Assembly: GCF_001423245.1 (NCBI RefSeq)
Contig: NZ_LMOH01000012.1
Span: 247,671 to 311,670, forward strand
DNA length: 64,000 nucleotides
DNA from: Aureimonas sp. Leaf324
Lineage (GTDB): Bacteria > Pseudomonadota > Alphaproteobacteria > Rhizobiales > Rhizobiaceae
Direction of reading: 5' to 3'
A model generated the notes under the pieces. It did no database searches, was not told the origin of the DNA, and worked only from the letters and a program-made list of their open reading frames with translations. Both the position numbers and the translations under genes were made by a program. Below are positions 63,016 to 64,000 of this stretch, piece after piece; position 1 is the first letter of the stretch; every line of letters starts with the position of its first letter.

Positions 63016-64000
63016 TTAGAAGTTGCGCTGGAAGCGCAGGAAGCCGTTGACCTGATCGGTGTCGCCGATCGGGCCACCGAAGTCGACGTTCTTGTACGAG
63101 ACTTCGGCGAGCGTCGCGAAGTTGTTCGTGATCTGGTAGCCGACGTTGCCGACGAACGAGTAGTACTCGCCCGACAGGTTGATCGGAACCACCGTGCCCA
63201 GCGGGCTGAGCGCGAAGAACTGCGTGTCGAAGGTCTCGCCGTACTGACCGGAGACCGCGAGGCCGAGCTTGCCGAACGCCTGGGCGTAACCGGCGCCAGC
63301 GGCCCACTCGAGAACGATCGGCAGCGAGCCCGGGGTCGGGTTCAGGATGTTCGGGTTGTTGGCGGCGAAGGTGTTGACCGTGGCCAGACCGTCGATCGCG
63401 GCGTAGACCGTCGGGTCGAAGGCGTAGTGACCTTCGATCTTCAGCTGCGACTCAGGCGCGATCAGGTCCTTCAGGAGCACGCCGCCCTTCAGAGCGAAGG
63501 CGTCGTTGTTGCCGTCCTGGAGGAGCGTCGGGAAGTTGCCCGAGAGCGTGATGAAGTCGAGGTTGTTGCCGAAGAGGCCAGCCAGGTCTTCCTGGTTGAA
63601 GGTCTCGTCGTAGACGGCCGAGAGGTAAGCACCGCCCCAGGCGCCCGAGTAGACGAGCTTGCCGTGGATGTCCGGAACCACGTCGCCGGTGCCGTCGTCC
63701 TCGAGGCCGATCGTGGCCGAGAAGCCGCCGGCGGCGAAGGTGTAGGACACCTGGTTGGTGTTGAAGTCGCCGACCACGAGGTCGGTGTCGGTCAGGAGGC
63801 CGTCCTCGATGCCGCCGACGTCCGACGACCAGAGCGAGTCACGGTAGCCCATGAGCAGGCCGCCGAGCTGGATGTAGGCCTGATCGATCGCCACGCCGTT
63901 GTTGGCGCCCGAGGTGTTGGTCGCCTGGAGACGGGCGAAGGCGCGCAGGGTGCCGAGCTCGGTCTCTTCGCGGGCGTCGAAGTTCAGACGGGCGCGGACG
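63016..64000 (-). CDS. Porin (Porin_2 family), C-terminal part
   Basis: Outer membrane beta-barrel, cut by the right edge; 328 codons are visible. The sequence has alternating beta strands rich in Gly and aromatics (VRARLNFDAREETELGTLRA, QVSYTFAAGGFSATIGLED, GKLVYSGAWGGAYLSAVYD) and ends in VNGFLRFQRNF, a C-terminal Phe as required for BAM recognition. The pattern is that of Rhizobiales Porin_2 (Omp2-like). The 5' part with the signal peptide is outside the window. The more frequent use of a small codon set fits a highly expressed gene. Confidence 0.9.
   Translation of the reverse strand, partial: VRARLNFDAREETELGTLRAFARLQATNTSGANNGVAIDQAYIQLGGLLMGYRDSLWSSDVGGIEDGLLTDTDLVVGDFNTNQVSYTFAAGGFSATIGLEDDGTGDVVPDIHGKLVYSGAWGGAYLSAVYDETFNQEDLAGLFGNNLDFITLSGNFPTLLQDGNNDAFALKGGVLLKDLIAPESQLKIEGHYAFDPTVYAAIDGLATVNTFAANNPNILNPTPGSLPIVLEWAAGAGYAQAFGKLGLAVSGQYGETFDTQFFALSPLGTVVPINLSGEYYSFVGNVGYQITNNFATLAEVSYKNVDFGGPIGDTDQVNGFLRFQRNF

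Overview
This is a GC-rich bacterial chromosome segment that reads as Alphaproteobacteria, order Hyphomicrobiales (Rhizobiales). The markers are an Fe-S regulator with the RirA cysteine pattern and an ICE-like iron box, a Porin_2-type porin, the ECF biotin transporter BioYMN, a TIGR02301-like protein, and the core order acpS-DUF2062-lepB-rnc-era-recO with rel-rpoZ nearby. Family-level placement (an Aurantimonas/Aureimonas relative is my guess) cannot be proved from this window. No rRNA, tRNA, insertion sequence, phage gene or CRISPR array was recognised.

Layout. 1-10.8 kb: the 5' part of a carboxyltransferase gene (minus), a periplasmic molybdenum aldehyde oxidoreductase operon (paoABC), an MFS_3-type exporter, an HWE-kinase/single-receiver pair with a small charged protein, an FAD/NAD(P)-binding protein and a GntR/FadR regulator. 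10.98-23.7 kb: the most distinctive block, concerned with the cell surface. It holds a 1313-residue sulfotransferase-glycosyltransferase-RgpF fusion, an epimerase with an altered active site, a second sulfotransferase, an RTX protein, a divergent type I secretion ATPase and membrane fusion protein, and another glycosyltransferase. A full CtrA-type box lies in the RTX/secretion intergenic region. 23.7-30.2 kb: rirA, then a complete branched-chain amino acid ABC transporter (livHMGF, a small membrane protein, livJ). 30.2-46.7 kb: metabolic and housekeeping genes (xylB, a D-amino acid aminotransferase, bioYMN, a LOG protein, rarD, cysS-pip-GFA, an M42 peptidase-SRAP pair, NUDIX, three envelope or unknown proteins, ygfZ-HD-phosphatase).

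46.7-64 kb: conserved core genes mainly on the minus strand: recO, era, rnc, lepB, acpS, DUF2062, pyrE, rel and rpoZ (rRNA processing, secretion, lipid carrier activation, pyrimidine and stringent response). On the plus strand follow an NYN-domain protein and a family 5 uracil-DNA glycosylase. Then come a stand-alone CHASE3 protein, a PAS-GGDEF cyclase, a peroxiredoxin, smpB and dapA (minus), a large soluble lytic transglycosylase (plus), and a porin that runs off the right edge.

How the parts fit: many neighbours share 1-4 base stop/start overlaps (paoA-paoB, livG-livF, bioY-bioM-bioN, cysS-pip-GFA, SRAP-M42, ygfZ-HD-phosphatase, NYN-UDG, DUF2062-acpS), which suggests tight translational coupling. 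The leading hypothesis for something new is the 11-24 kb block: an RTX surface protein exported by its own type I system, next to enzymes for a sulfated glycan, with a possible cell-cycle (CtrA) input.
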